From: Ligustrum vulgare
Taxonomy: Eukaryota; Streptophyta; Magnoliopsida; Lamiales; Oleaceae
Direction of reading: 5' to 3'
NCBI GenBank assembly: GCA_963555705.1
Contig: OY743176.1
Span: forward strand, 38,362,497 to 38,426,496
DNA length: 64,000 nucleotides
Position numbers and translations under genes: made by a program. This document shows positions 10,833 to 22,984 of this stretch, in pieces. Position 1 is the first letter of the stretch, and every line of letters begins with the position of its first letter. The notes under the pieces are model-generated. The model was not told the DNA's origin and did not search any database. It saw only the letters and a list, made by a program, of their open reading frames with translations.

Positions 10833-13800
10833 ATGTCTGAACAATCTTCTACTACAAAAAATAACGATCGATCCATGACGGAGGAGATGGTACAACGGTT
10901 TGAGCGGTTGTTTGGGGATGTGTTAGGTAGGTTAGAAAGGCTTGAGCAACCTCGGGAAGTGCCTAATGTCCGCAGGTAAGGTGGGCGAGGTCATAGAGTA
11001 GAGGGAGTCGATGAGAATGAAGAAGGTAGTGATTTTGACGATGGGGCAATTGTGGATAGAGTAGTTAGGCATGGAAGAGGGGATAGAGATCTTGGTGGCG
11101 ATAGAATGGATGGTAGTATGAGCAACATCAAAATGACAATTCCGTCATTCAAGGGTGGGAGTGATCCGGAAGCATACCTAGAATGGGAAAAGAAGATGGA
11201 ATTAATTTTCAATTGCTACACTTATTCGGAAGAGAAAAAGGTTAAGGTAGCTGTACTTGAATTCTCCGATTACGCTATTACTCGGTGGGATCAATTGGTG
11301 ACTTCTAGGAGGAGGAATCGCGAGAGACCCATTAGTACTTGGGATGAATTAAAATCTATCATGAGAAAGAGGTTCGTTCCTAGTCATTACCATCGGGAAC
11401 TTCATCAAAAATTATAAAGTCTATACCAAGGATCAAAGAGTGTGGAGGATTATCATAAGGAGATGGAGATGTTGATGATTAGAGATAATGTAGAAGAGGA
11501 TAGGGAGGCTAGGATGGCTCGATTTTTGAATGTGTTGAATAGGGATATAGCTAATGTGGTTGAACTACAACATTATTTGGAGATGGAGGATATGTTGCAC
11601 ATGGCTATAAAGGTGGAGAAGCAATTAAAGAAAAAGGGAACAACAAGGTATCAACCAGGTTCTAATTCTTCTTGGAAGCCGAAGTGGAAAAGTAAAGGAG
11701 ATGGGCCTGTTTCAAAAGGGAAGTTTGAAGCACCAAAAGGGAAGTTTGAGGCACCAAAAGGGAAGGAGGAACAAGCTAGTAAACTCGCACCTAAAGGGGA
11801 ACCTCAACCATCTAGGAGTAGAGACATTCAATACTTCAAATGTTTGTGGAGAGGACATGTGGCATCTCAATGTCCTAATAGGCGAGTGGTACTTGTGCGA
11901 AAGGATGGAACCATGGAGAGTGATAGTGAGGAAGAGGATTATAGCGATATCCCGGCATTGGAGGAAATATGTGATGATGAGGATGTATTATCCGGGGAGC
12001 ATGGCGAGTTATTAGTGGCAAGGCGAGCTCTTAGTGCTCAAATCAACACGGATGATTTGGAATAACAATGGGAGAACATATTCCATACAAAGTGTCGTAT
12101 TAATAACAAGGTATGTAGTATGATTATTGATGGTGGTAGTTGCACTAACGTTGCTAGTACTATGCTTGTTGAAAAATTAGGATTACCTTTACTAAAACAT
12201 CCTAAACCTTATAGGCTTCAATGGTTAAATGATAGTGGAGAAATTAAGGTGAATAGGAGGGTGTTGGTGAGTTTTTCTATTGGTAGCTACGTGGATGATG
12301 TTATGTGTAATGTGGTTTCTATGCATGTCGGGCACATTTTGTTGGGTAGACCTTGGCAATATGATAGGAAGGTAATGCATAATGGGTATAAAAATAGGTA
12401 TAGCTTTACCAAAGGGGGAAAAAACATTACACTTGCACCATTGACGCCGTCACAAGTGTATGAAGATCAAATAAAATTGAAAAATGATGAAGAAAAAAGA
12501 GTGAGGAAAAATGAGAGAAAGAGAGTTGAGGCCACGACCTCAGAAAAAGGAGAGGAAAAGAGAGTTGGAGCCACGACTCCAGAAAAGGAGAGGCGAGAGA
12601 AAAAAGGAGTGTTGGGGTACATACCTCAGAAAAAGGAGAGGGAGCAAAGAGTGTCAGAAAAGAAAGAAAAATGAGTTTCTACGCAAAAAGGAGTGAAGTC
12701 AAGAAAGCATTTATGGAAAAACGACCGATGGTCCTTTTATTGTACAAGGATTCATTCCTTGCCTTTGATGAAACTAACAAATCACTCCCTAGTTTGGCTA
12801 TTTCTTTATTGCAGGAATTCGAGGATGTGTTTCCAAATGACATACCTAGTGGGTTACCACCCATTCGAGGTATTGAACATCAAATTGATTTTGTACCTGG
12901 AGCAGTCACCGCCCCACTTATCGAAGTAACCCCGAGGAGACGAAGGAGCTTCAAAGGCAAGTGGAGGACTTGATGAGTAAAGGGTATATAAGGGAAAGTA
13001 TGAGTCCATGTTCCGTCCCAGTGTTACTTGTACCCAAAAAGGACGGGACTTGGAGAATGTGTGTTTATTGTAGGGCCATCAACAACATAACGGTAAAGTA
13101 TCGTCATCCTATTCCTAGGTTAGATGATATGTTGGATGAATTGCATGGCTCTAGCATATTTAGTAAAATTGACCTTAAGAGTGGTTATCATCAAATTCGA
13201 ATGAAAGAAGGAGATGAGTGGAAAACTGCTTTTAAAACTAAGTATGGCCTGTATGAATGGTTAGTAATGCCTTTTGGACTTACTAATGCACCTAGCACTT
13301 TTATGCGTTTAATGAATCATGTTTTACGTGCATTTATAGGTAAATTCGTTGTAGTTTACTTCGATGATATCTTGATATATAGTAAAACTTTGAATGAGCA
13401 TGTGGAGCATGTTAGGTGTGTGCTTGTGGTTTTAAGACAAGAGCAAATTTTTGATAATTTTAAAAAGTGTAATTTTTTCATGGAAAAAGTTGTGTTTCCT
13501 GGCTATGTGGTTAGTGCTAAAGGGATAGAAGTAGATGAAGAGAAAGTCAAAGCTATTAAAGAATGGCCAACACCTAAAAGCATAACTGAGGTTAGGAGAT
13601 TTCATGGCTTGGCTAGTTTTTATAGGCGCTTTGTTAAAGATTTTAGCACGATTGCCGCACCACTCACAGAAATTGTCAAAAAAAGTGTAGGGTTTAAATG
13701 GGGTGTAGAACAGGAGCATGCATTTGATACTATCAAAAATATGTTATGTAAAACACCGGTTTTATCACTTCCTAACTTTGACAAGGCTTTTGAGATTGAA

Positions 13801-15762
13801 TGTGATGCCTCAAGGCTAGGCATTGGAGCTGTTTTAATGCAGGATCGAAGGCCAATCGCCTATTTTAGCGAAAAGCTAAAGAGGGCTGCTCTTAATTACC
13901 CCACATATGACAAGGAGTTATACTCACTTGTGCGCGCTTTGGAGACATGGCAACATTACTTGTGGCCACGGGAGTTCGTGATACACATTGATCATGAATC
14001 CTTGAAGCATTTGAGGGGTCAAGCTAAACTGAGTAAGAGACATGCAAGGTGGGTAGAGTTCATCGAAACATTTCCCTATGTCATCCGGTACAAACAAGGT
14101 AAGAAAAATGTGGTGGCAGATGTATTGTCTCGAAGGTATGTTCTTTTAAATTCTTTAAATTCTAAATTGCTTGGATTTGAATACATTAAGGACATGTATG
14201 CTAATGACCTGGACTTTTCTAATATTTATGAATCATGTGGTAAAGGGGCTGTGGATAGGTTCTTTAAACATGATGATTATTTATTTCGAGAAAATAAATT
14301 GTGTGTCCCTAGGTGTTCAATGAGAGAGTTACTTGTGAGAGAGGCCCATAGTGGAGGCTTAATGGGTCATTTTGGGGTTAAAAAGATCATTGAAATCCTA
14401 AGTGAACATTTCTATTGGCCTAAGATGAAGATTGATGTGGTTCGGGTTTGTAATAGATGCATTACTTGTAAGAAGGCTAAATCTAGGATTAAACCCCATG
14501 GGTTATATATGCCTTTACCCGTCCCTAGTAAACCTTGGGTCGATATCTCTATGGATTTTGTTTTGGGACTACCTAGGACTAAGAAGGGAAGAGATTCAAT
14601 TTTTGTGGTAGTAGATCGCTTTAGTAAAATGACACATTTCATACCATGCCACAAAACTGATGATGCTACTAACATAGCTGAAATTTTCTTTAGGGAAGTC
14701 GTGCGCTTACATGGAGTTCCTAAGAGTATAGTCTCAGATAGGGATGTTAAATTCCTTAGTCATTTTTGGAGAGTCTTGTGGAACAAACTAGGAACAAAAC
14801 TACTTTTTTCTACAACTTGTCACCCACAGACCGATGGACAGTCCGAGGTAGTAAATAGGACAATGATTCAATTGTTGCGCACCATAATCAATAAAAATTT
14901 GAAAAATTGGGAAGAGTGTTTACAATTTATTGAATTTGCATATAATAGGGCTATACATTCTACTACTTCTTGTTCACCATTTGAAATTGTTTATGGTTTT
15001 AATCCGCTAACACCATTGGATTTAATTCCTTTACCTGTGAATGAACGTAGTAGCTTAGATGGAAAGAAAAAGGCTGAAATGGTTAAATCACTCCACGACA
15101 AGGTGAGGTTGGCGATTGAAAAGAAAAATGAACATTATGCTTCGCAGGCTAACAAAGGGAGAAAGGGCGTTATATTTGAACCCGGTGATTGGGTTTGGGT
15201 ACACTTGAGGAAGGAGCGGTTTCCCGAACAACACAAGTCAAAGTTACAACCACGAGGGGATGGTCCATTCCAAGTGACTGAAAGGATCAACAACAATGCC
15301 TATAAACTCGATCTTCCTCGTGAGTATAATGTTTCGGCTTCATTTAATGTTTCTGATCTATCTCCGTTTGATGCAGGTACAGATTCAAGGTCGAATCCTT
15401 TCGAAGAGGGAAGGGATGAGGTGATCCAGACCACGAATAAAAGCCCGCACAAAGATCCATTGAAGATCAAAGGAGGACCAATGACTCGACTGCAAACAAA
15501 AAGGTCCAACGAAACAATGGACAAGCTAGTTCAAGGAACAATGGCCAAAACAATGTTCGTGTCATCAAAAGAAGCAAGTTCCATGTTTGGACCGAGCCAA
15601 AACGGCGAGTGGATCAACCTCATTCAAGCCGTCGAAGAAGATTGTCAAAATTCAAGAATTATGGCCGTAACGAGCCCACTGATGAAAACTGTGATTTTGA
15701 AGAAAATTGGATTTACGGCCGTAACTCAGATTTGTCACGGCCGTAACACAGCCTCGGAATAA
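10833..15762 (+). pseudogene. CRM-like gag-pol polyprotein, few lesions
   Basis: Reading starts at ATG 10833. Gag, protease and a spacer stay in one frame to ~12674 with nonsense codons at 10977, 11415 and 12063, and a stop at 12672. Two frame changes follow (~12670 and ~12913). From 12961 a 933-codon ORF is open: RT with YFDD (residues 133-136), RNase H (ECDAS, ~275), integrase zinc domain ([10 protein letters not shown]...CITC), the D-D-E core with [17 protein letters not shown] and DGQSEVVNR, and a C-terminal tail with PRGDGPFQV and NVSDLSPFD. Gag has the usual FKGGSDPEAYLEWEKKME start. Its knuckle is damaged: the first Cys is Tyr in [14 protein letters not shown]. The protease motif IIDGGSCTNVAS is present. 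The last 93 codons lie within the 3' LTR. The element cannot make an intact polyprotein, but RT to integrase is remarkably preserved. Confidence 0.85.
15462..15481 (+). other. Polypurine tract of CRM-like element
   Basis: GAAGATCAAAGGAGGACCAA precedes the LTR start TGACTCG and lies inside the open pol frame. The same tract at 2119-2138 is where the Tekay-like element inserted. Confidence 0.75.
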
Positions 15763-16273
15763 GAACAAGATTTTCAGAAAATAAGATTTACGGCCGTAAA
15801 GAATTATGTCACGGCCGTAACTGTTAAACAGAAACCAAGTTACGGCCGTAAAGGAAGGGTCACGGCTGTAAAAGCCTATACGCGTAAATTTTAGGGTTTT
15901 ATTTATTTCCTTATTTTTAGCTAGTTGTTTCCTAGTATAATTAAAACTCTTAACCTAGGTTTTGACCCTATTTATAGGGATGTACTTTTCATTATCCAAC
16001 AGACAACTTTGTTATTATTATTGAGAGGCAATTTGCTTTCAAACCTTATTCTTTATTGAATAAAATCAGAACTTGCGAGTTAATCTTGTTTGTTCAAATC
16101 TTGGGTGAGATTTATTTTCATTGTGATCAAGAGGTCAGCATATCTATTGATTGTGTTGGTTGCTTGGTTCAGTTAATTTGAATCAATCTTGAAATCGTGA
16201 TTCTTTGGCGTTCTTGGGTCGATTCCAATAATTTGTGGGTTGCGTAGCTACAATTGCTACGTGGTTTGCATCA
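15482..16273 (+). repeat. CRM-like 3' LTR
   Basis: 792 bp, ending TTTGCATCA directly before the duplication actct. It carries the ACGGCCGT palindromes (~15660-15870) and a TATA-like site. From 15978 onward its sequence is also the first segment of the 1,121-bp tandem repeat. Confidence 0.85.
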
Positions 16274-19200
16274 ACTCTTTTTGATAAAATTCGGATATTT
16301 CTCTCCTAAGATGATCCCTTTTTGACACGGGAAAAAAATTTCGTCAATAATTTTTTAACCATTTGTTTCCAACTGTTAATTGTTCTTGCAGGAAGAGCAT
16401 TACCAAACTTTTGCTTTATCTTTTAGAGAAAATGGGTATAATCTAAGCCTAACTGACTCATCAGATAAGTTTTGAAAACGAAAAGTGGAATAGATTTCTA
16501 GAAATTCCTTAACATGCATGTATGGATCCTCTCTTTCTAAACCATAAAATGATGGTAAAAGTTGAATTGTAGATGGTTTTAGCTTAAAATGCGTTGCAGT
16601 AGTTTGTTATAAAACTATACAAGATGGAGAATTATCTGATATTTGAGAAAAGTATTCAAGAAGTGTTTTCTCTTGTACTTGAACATTTTCTAAATTTTCC
16701 AGATTTTCAATATGATTGTCCATTTTGATTTGAATTTCACTCAAGCATAAATTTCTCCTAATCAAACGTTTGTTTGAATCTGGTTCCCAAGCAAGTACAC
16801 CAAAAACTAACTTCAATTTTTTTTTTTTGTCAAGTGTAGTAAAATCGAATATTGTGTAACTAGTTAAGCTTCTTGTAAAGTGGAGAGGTCACTGTTGTCC
16901 TACTTAAAACCCGCTTTCCTTAGACATGTTAATAGTCTCTTTGTCAAAGCCCTTACAATATTGCAAATATTCAAATTACGACACAAATTAAAAAAAAAAT
17001 TAAATTTATTATTTTTCAATTTTTTTTTTTTTGATTTTTTTAACTAAAAACTATTGGAAGTAATAAAGCTATAACTCAAGTAACTAATAAAGCTATAGGG
17101 ATGTACTTTTCATTATCCAACAGACAACTTTGTTATTATTATTGAGAGGCAATTTGCTTTCAAACCTTATTCTTTATTGAATAAAATCAGAACTTGCGAG
17201 TTAATCTTGTTTGTTCAAATCTTGGGTGAGATTTATTTTCATTGTGATCAAGAGGTCAGCATATCTATTGATTGTGTTGGTTGCTTGGTTCAGTTAATTT
17301 GAATCAATCTTGAAATCGTGATTCTTTGGCGTTCTTGGGTCGATTCCAATAATTTGTGGGTTGCGTAGCTACAATTGTTACGTGGTTTGCATCAACTCTT
17401 TTTGATAAAATTCGGATATTTCTCTCCTAAGATGATCCCTTTTTGACACGGGAAAAAAATTTCGTCAATAATTTTTTAACCATTTGTTTCCAACTGTTAA
17501 TTTTTCTTGCAGGAAGAGCATTACCAAACTTTTGCTTTATCTTTTAGAGAAAATGGGTATAATCTAAGCCTAACTGACTCATCAGATAAGTTTTGAAAAC
17601 GAAAAGTGGAATAGATTTCTAGAAATTCCTTAACATGCATGTATGGATCCTCTCTTTCTAAACCATAAAATGATGGTAAAAGTTGAATTGTAGATGGTTT
17701 TAGCTTAAAATGCGTTGCAGTAGTTTGTTATAAAACTATACAAGATGGAGAATTATCTGATATTTGAGAAAAGTATTCAAGAAGTGTTTTCTCTTGTACT
17801 TGAACATTTTCTAAATTTTCCAGATTTTCAATATGATTGTCCATTTTGATTTGAATTTCACTCAAGGATAAATTTCTCCTAATCAAACGTTTGTTTGAAT
17901 CTGGTTCCCAAGCAAGTACACCAAAAACTAACTTCAATTTTTTTTTTTTTGTCAAGTGTAGTAAAATCGAATATTGTGTAACTAGTTAAGCTTCTTGTAA
18001 AGTGGAGAGGTCACTGTTGTCCTACTTAAAACCCGCTTTCCTTAGACATGTTAATAGTCTCTTTGTCAAAGCCCTTACAATATTGCAAATATTCAAATTA
18101 CGACACAAATTAAAAAAAAAATTAAATTTATTATTTTTCAATTTTTTTTTTTTGATTTTTTTAACTAAAAACTATTGGAAGTAATAAAGCTATAACTCAA
18201 GTAATTAATAAAGCTATAGGGATGTACTTTTCATTATCCAACAGACAACTTTGTTATTATTATTGAGAGGCAATTTGCTTTCAAACCTTATTCTTTATTG
18301 AATAAAATCAGAACTTGCGAGTTAATCTTGTTTGTTCAAATCTTGGGTGAGATTTATTTTCATTGTAATCAAGAGGTCAGCATATCTATTGATTGTGTTG
18401 GTTGCTTGGTTCAGTTAATTTGAATCAATCTTGAAATCGTGATTCTTTGGCGTTCTTGGGTCGATTCCAATAATTTGTGGGTTGCGTAGCTACAATTGCT
18501 ACGTGGTTTGCATCAACTCTTTTTGATAAAATTCGGATATTTCTCTCCTAAGATGATCCCTTTTTGACACGGGAAAAAAATTTCGTCAATAATTTTTTAA
18601 CCATTTGTTTCCAACTGTTAATTGTTCTTGCAGGAAGAGCATTACCAAACTTTTGCTTTATCTTTTAGAGAAAATGGGTATAATCTAAGCCTAACTGACT
18701 CATCAGATAAGTTTTGAAAACGAAAAGTGGAATAGATTTCTAGAAATTCCTTAACATGCATGTATGGATCCTCTCTTTCTAAACCATAAAATGATGGTAA
18801 AAGTTGAATTGTAGATGGTTTTAGCTTAAAATGCGTTGCAGTAGTTTGTTATAAAACTATACAAGATGGAGAATTATCTGATATTTGAGAAAAGTATTCA
18901 AGAAGTGTTTTCTCTTGTACTTGAACATTTTCTAAATTTTCCAGATTTTCAATATGATTGTCCATTTTGATTTGAATTTCACTCAAGGATAAATTTCTCC
19001 TAATCAAACGTTTGTTTGAATCTGGTTCCCAAGCAAGTACACCAAAAACTAACTTCAATTTTTTTTTTTTGTCAAGTGTAGTAAAATCGAATATTGTGTA
19101 ACTAGTTAAGCTTCTTGTAAAGTGGAGAGGTCACTGTTGTCCTACTTAAAACCCGCTTTCCTTAGACATGTTAATAGTCTCTTTGTCAAAGCCCTTACAA

Positions 19201-22200
19201 TATTGCAAATATTCAAATTACGACACAAATTAAAAAAAAAAATTAAATTTATTATTTTTCAATTTTTTTTTTTTGATTTTTTTAACTAAAAACTATTGGA
19301 AGTAATAAAGCTATAACTCAAGTAACTAATAAAGCTATAGGGATGTACTTTTCATTATCCAACAGACAACTTTGTTATTATTATTGAGAGGCAATTTGCT
19401 TTCAAACCTTATTCTTTATTGAATAAAATCAGAACTTGCGAGTTAATCTTGTTTGTTCAAATCTTGGGTGAGATTTATTTTCATTGTGATCAAGAGGTCA
19501 GCATATCTATTGATTGTGTTGGTTGCTTGGTTCAGTTAATTTGAATCAATCTTGAAATCGTGATTCTTTGGCGTTCTTGGGTCGATTCCAATAATTTGTG
19601 GGTTGCGTAGCTACAATTGCTACGTGGTTTGCATCAACTCTTTTTGATAAAATTCGGATATTTCTCTCCTAAGATGATCCCTTTTTGACACGGGAAAAAA
19701 ATTTCGTCAATAATTTTTTAACCATTTGTTTCCAACTGTTAATTTTTCTTGCAGGAAGAGCATTACCAAACTTTTGCTTTATCTTTTAGAGAAAATGGGT
19801 ATAATCTAAGCCTAACTGACTCATCAGATAAGTTTTGAAAACGAAAAGTGGAATAGATTTCTAGAAATTCCTTAACATGCATGTATGGATCCTCTCTTTC
19901 TAAACCATAAAATGATGGTAAAAGTTGAATTGTAGATGGTTTTAGCTTAAAATGCGTTGCAGTAGTTTGTTATAAAACTATACAAGATGGAGAATTATCT
20001 GATATTTGAGAAAAGTATTCAAGAAGTGTTTTCTCTTGTACTTGAACATTTTCTAAATTTTCCAGATTTTCAATATGATTGTCCATTTTGATTTGAATTT
20101 CACTCAAGGATAAATTTCTCCTAATCAAACGTTTGTTTGAATCTGGTTCCCAAGCAAGTACACCAAAAACTAACTTCAATTTTTTTTTTTTGTCAAGTGT
20201 AGTAAAATCGAATATTGTGTAACTAGTTAAGCTTCTTGTAAAGTGGAGAGGTCACTGTTGTCCTACTTAAAACCCGCTTTCCTTAGACATGTTAATAGTC
20301 TCTTTGTCAAAGCCCTTACAATATTGCAAATATTCAAATTACGACACAAATTAAAAAAAAAATTAAATTTATTATTTTTCAATTTTTTTTTTTTTTATTT
20401 TTTTAACTAAAAACTATTGGAAGTAATAAAGCTATAACTCAAGTAACTAATAAAGCTATAGGGATGTACTTTTCATTATCCAACAGACAACTTTGTTATT
20501 ATTATTGAGAGGCAATTTGCTTTCAAACCTTATTCTTTATTGAATAAAATCAGAACTTGCGAGTTAATCTTGTTTGTTCAAATCTTGGGTGAGATTTATT
20601 TTCATTGTGATCAAGAGGTCAGCATATCTATTGATTGTGTTGGTTGCTTGGTTCAGTTAATTTGAATCAATCTTGAAATCGTGATTCTTTGGCGTTCTTG
20701 GGTCGATTCCAATAATTTGTGGGTTGCGTAGCTACAATTGCTACGTGGTTTGCATCAACTCTTTTTGATAAAATTCGGATATTTCTCTCCTAAGATGATC
20801 CCTTTTTGACACGGGAAAAAAATTTCGTCAATAATTTTTTAACCATTTGTTTCCAACTGTTAATTTTTCTTGCAGGAAGAGCATTACCAAACTTTTGCTT
20901 TATCTTTTAGAGAAAATGGGTATAATCTAAGCCTAACTGACTCATCAGATAAGTTTTGAAAACGAAAAGTGGAATAGATTTCTAGAAATTCCTTAACATG
21001 CATGTATGGATCCTCTCTTTCTAAACCATAAAATGATGGTAAAAGTTGAATTGTAGATGGTTTTAGCTTAAAATGCGTTGCAGTAGTTTGTTATAAAACT
21101 ATACAAGATGGAGAATTATCTGATATTTGAGAAAAGTATTCAAGAAGTGTTTTCTCTTGTACTTGAACATTTTCTAAATTTTCCAGATTTTCAATATGAT
21201 TGTCCATTTTGATTTGAATTTCACTCAAGGATAAATTTCTCCTAATCAAACGTTTGTTTGAATCTGGTTCCCAAGCAAGTACACCAAAAACTAACTTCAA
21301 TTTTTTTTTTTTGTCAAGTGTAGTAAAATCGAATATTGTGTAACTAGTTAAGCTTCTTGTAAAGTGGAGAGGTCACTGTTGTCCTACTTAAAACCCGCTT
21401 TCCTTAGACATGTTAATAGTCTCTTTGTCAAAGCCCTTACAATATTGCAAATATTCAAATTACGACACAAATTAAAAAAAAAATTAAATTTATTATTTTT
21501 CAATTTTTTTTTTTTTTATTTTTTTAACTAAAAACTATTGGAAGTAATAAAGCTATAACTCAAGTAACTAATAAAGCTATAGGGATGTACTTTTCATTAT
21601 CCAACAGACAACTTTGTTATTATTATTGAGAGGCAATTTGCTTTCAAACCTTATTCTTTATTGAATAAAATCAGAACTTGCGAGTTAATCTTGTTTGTTC
21701 AAATCTTGGGTGAGATTTATTTTCATTGTGATCAAGAGGTCAGCATATCTATTGATTGTGTTGGTTGCTTGGTTCAGTTAATTTGAATCAATCTTGAAAT
21801 CGTGATTCTTTGGCGTTCTTGGGTCGATTCCAATAATTTGTGGGTTGCGTAGCTACAATTGCTACGTGGTTTGCATCAACTCTTTTTGATAAAATTCGGA
21901 TATTTCTCTCCTAAGATGATCCCTTTTTGACACGGGAAAAAAATTTCGTCAATAATTTTTTAACCATTTGTTTCCAACTGTTAATTTTTCTTGCAGGAAG
22001 AGCATTACCAAACTTTTGCTTTATCTTTTAGAGAAAATGGGTATAATCTAAGCCTAACTGACTCATCAGATAAGTTTTGAAAACGAAAAGTGGAATAGAT
22101 TTCTAGAAATTCCTTAACATGCATGTATGGATCCTCTCTTTCTAAACCATAAAATGATGGTAAAAGTTGAATTGTAGATGGTTTTAGCTTAAAATGCGTT

Positions 22201-22693
22201 GCAGTAGTTTGTTATAAAACTATACAAGATGGAGAATTATCTGATATTTGAGAAAAGTATTCAAGAAGTGTTTTCTCTTGTACTTGAACATTTTCTAAAT
22301 TTTCCAGATTTTCAATATGATTGTCCATTTTGATTTGAATTTCACTCAAGGATAAATTTCTCCTAATCAAACGTTTGTTTGAATCTGGTTCCCAAGCAAG
22401 TACACCAAAAACTAACTTCAATTTTTTTTTTTTGTCAAGTGTAGTAAAATCGAATATTGTGTAACTAGTTAAGCTTCTTGTAAAGTGGAGAGGTCACTGT
22501 TGTCCTACTTAAAACCCGCTTTCCTTAGACATGTTAATAGTCTCTTTGTCAAAGCCCTTACAATATTGCAAATATTCAAATTACGACACAAATTAAAAAA
22601 AAAATTAAATTTATTATTTTTCAATTTTTTTTTTTTTGATTTTTTTAACTAAAAACTATTGGAAGTAATAAAGCTATAACTCAAGTAACTAAT
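15978..22693. repeat. Six tandem copies of a 1,121-bp chimeric unit
   Basis: Copies begin with GGGATGTAC at 15978, 17098, 18219, 19340, 20461 and 21582; the last ends at 22693, where unique Athila leader resumes. Each unit joins ~296 bp of the CRM-like LTR end to ~825 bp of Athila gag/leader on the minus strand. The unit therefore spans the insertion junction and must postdate the insertion. The two ends share only the short sequence TATAGGGATGTAC or a subset, so the first duplication was probably microhomology-mediated. Copies differ by private or shared changes: GTTAATTGTTC in copies 1 and 3 against GTTAATTTTTC in the others; GCATAAA only in copy 1; poly-T differences in copies 4 and 5. Confidence 0.9.
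16274..16816 (-). pseudogene. Athila-type gag, N-terminal half (also in each tandem copy)
   Basis: On the minus strand a 69-codon open start (MDNHIENLENLENVQVQEKTLL, then EYFSQISDNSPSCIVL) passes a stop into FKLKPSTIQLLPSFYGLEREDPYMHVKEF, SDESVRLRLYPFSLKDKAKVW, then after a frameshift NALPARTINSWKQMVKKLLTKFF and, in another frame, SKRDHLRREISEFYQKE. This is the Retrotrans_gag capsid region of Athila elements in correct order. Corresponding ORF starts recur at 17955, 19058, 20179, 21300 and 22421 in the tandem copies. Only the copy at 22212-22421 is next to the true 5' leader. All copies carry the same frameshifts, so gag was already dead before amplification. Confidence 0.8.
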
Positions 22694-22960
22694 TTAAGAT
22701 AAGAAAAAAAAAACGCCGATACAAAGTTGTTTGTCATGTCTTTGAATGTCGAGGAGCTTTTCTATCAGTCAAATCCAATTGGTCTAACTATCCTTTCCTA
22801 AAAGAAATAACACAAATAATAATACAATCTAAGTTAGAAATTTATATATACACACAAAATAAAAAGAAGATTGATTTTTTTTTTTAAACAAAATCAAAAT
22901 CTAAATTATAACTAGTCAAGAATAAAATTAACTAAGGTTGAATTAACTTTCAAATGCAAT
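22694..22960 (-). other. Athila 5' untranslated leader
   Basis: AT-rich, gene-free sequence between the tandem array and the PBS. It is the unique remainder of the Athila leader. Confidence 0.6.
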
Positions 22961-22978
22961 TCCCCGGCAATGGCGCCA
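22961..22978 (-). other. Primer binding site, tRNA-Asp type
   Basis: The minus strand reads TGGCGCCATTGCCGGGGA, matching the 3' end of tRNA-Asp at 17 of 18 positions. This primer is characteristic of Athila elements. It lies six bases inside the LTR end. Confidence 0.85.
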
Positions 22979-22984
22979 AAAACT

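Larger units (their letters stand above)
9456..16273 (+). mobile_element. CRM-like Ty3/gypsy retrotransposon with both LTRs
   Basis: The unit consists of a 5' LTR (9456-10269), a tRNA-Met-type PBS (10272-10283), gag-pol (10833-15762), a PPT and a 3' LTR (15482-16273). LTRs begin TGACTCG and end TTTGCATCA. Element size, gag sequence, PBS and the pol frame running into the 3' LTR fit CRM (centromeric) chromoviruses, though lineage assignment without a tree is tentative. It lies downstream of a stub of another copy (2079-2138), so the insert was probably a tandem dimer sharing LTRs. It sits in Athila gag with duplication actct. Confidence 0.8.

Noticed and set aside
12511..12696. Arg/Glu/Lys-rich ORF overlapping the CRM-like spacer as a separate gene
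   Set aside because: Shadow frame of the charged protease-RT spacer of the polyprotein.
16607..22421. Six nearly identical 69-75-codon minus-strand ORFs as a small gene family
   Set aside because: They are the opened start of the same broken Athila gag in each 1,121-bp tandem copy, followed by identical stops and frameshifts.
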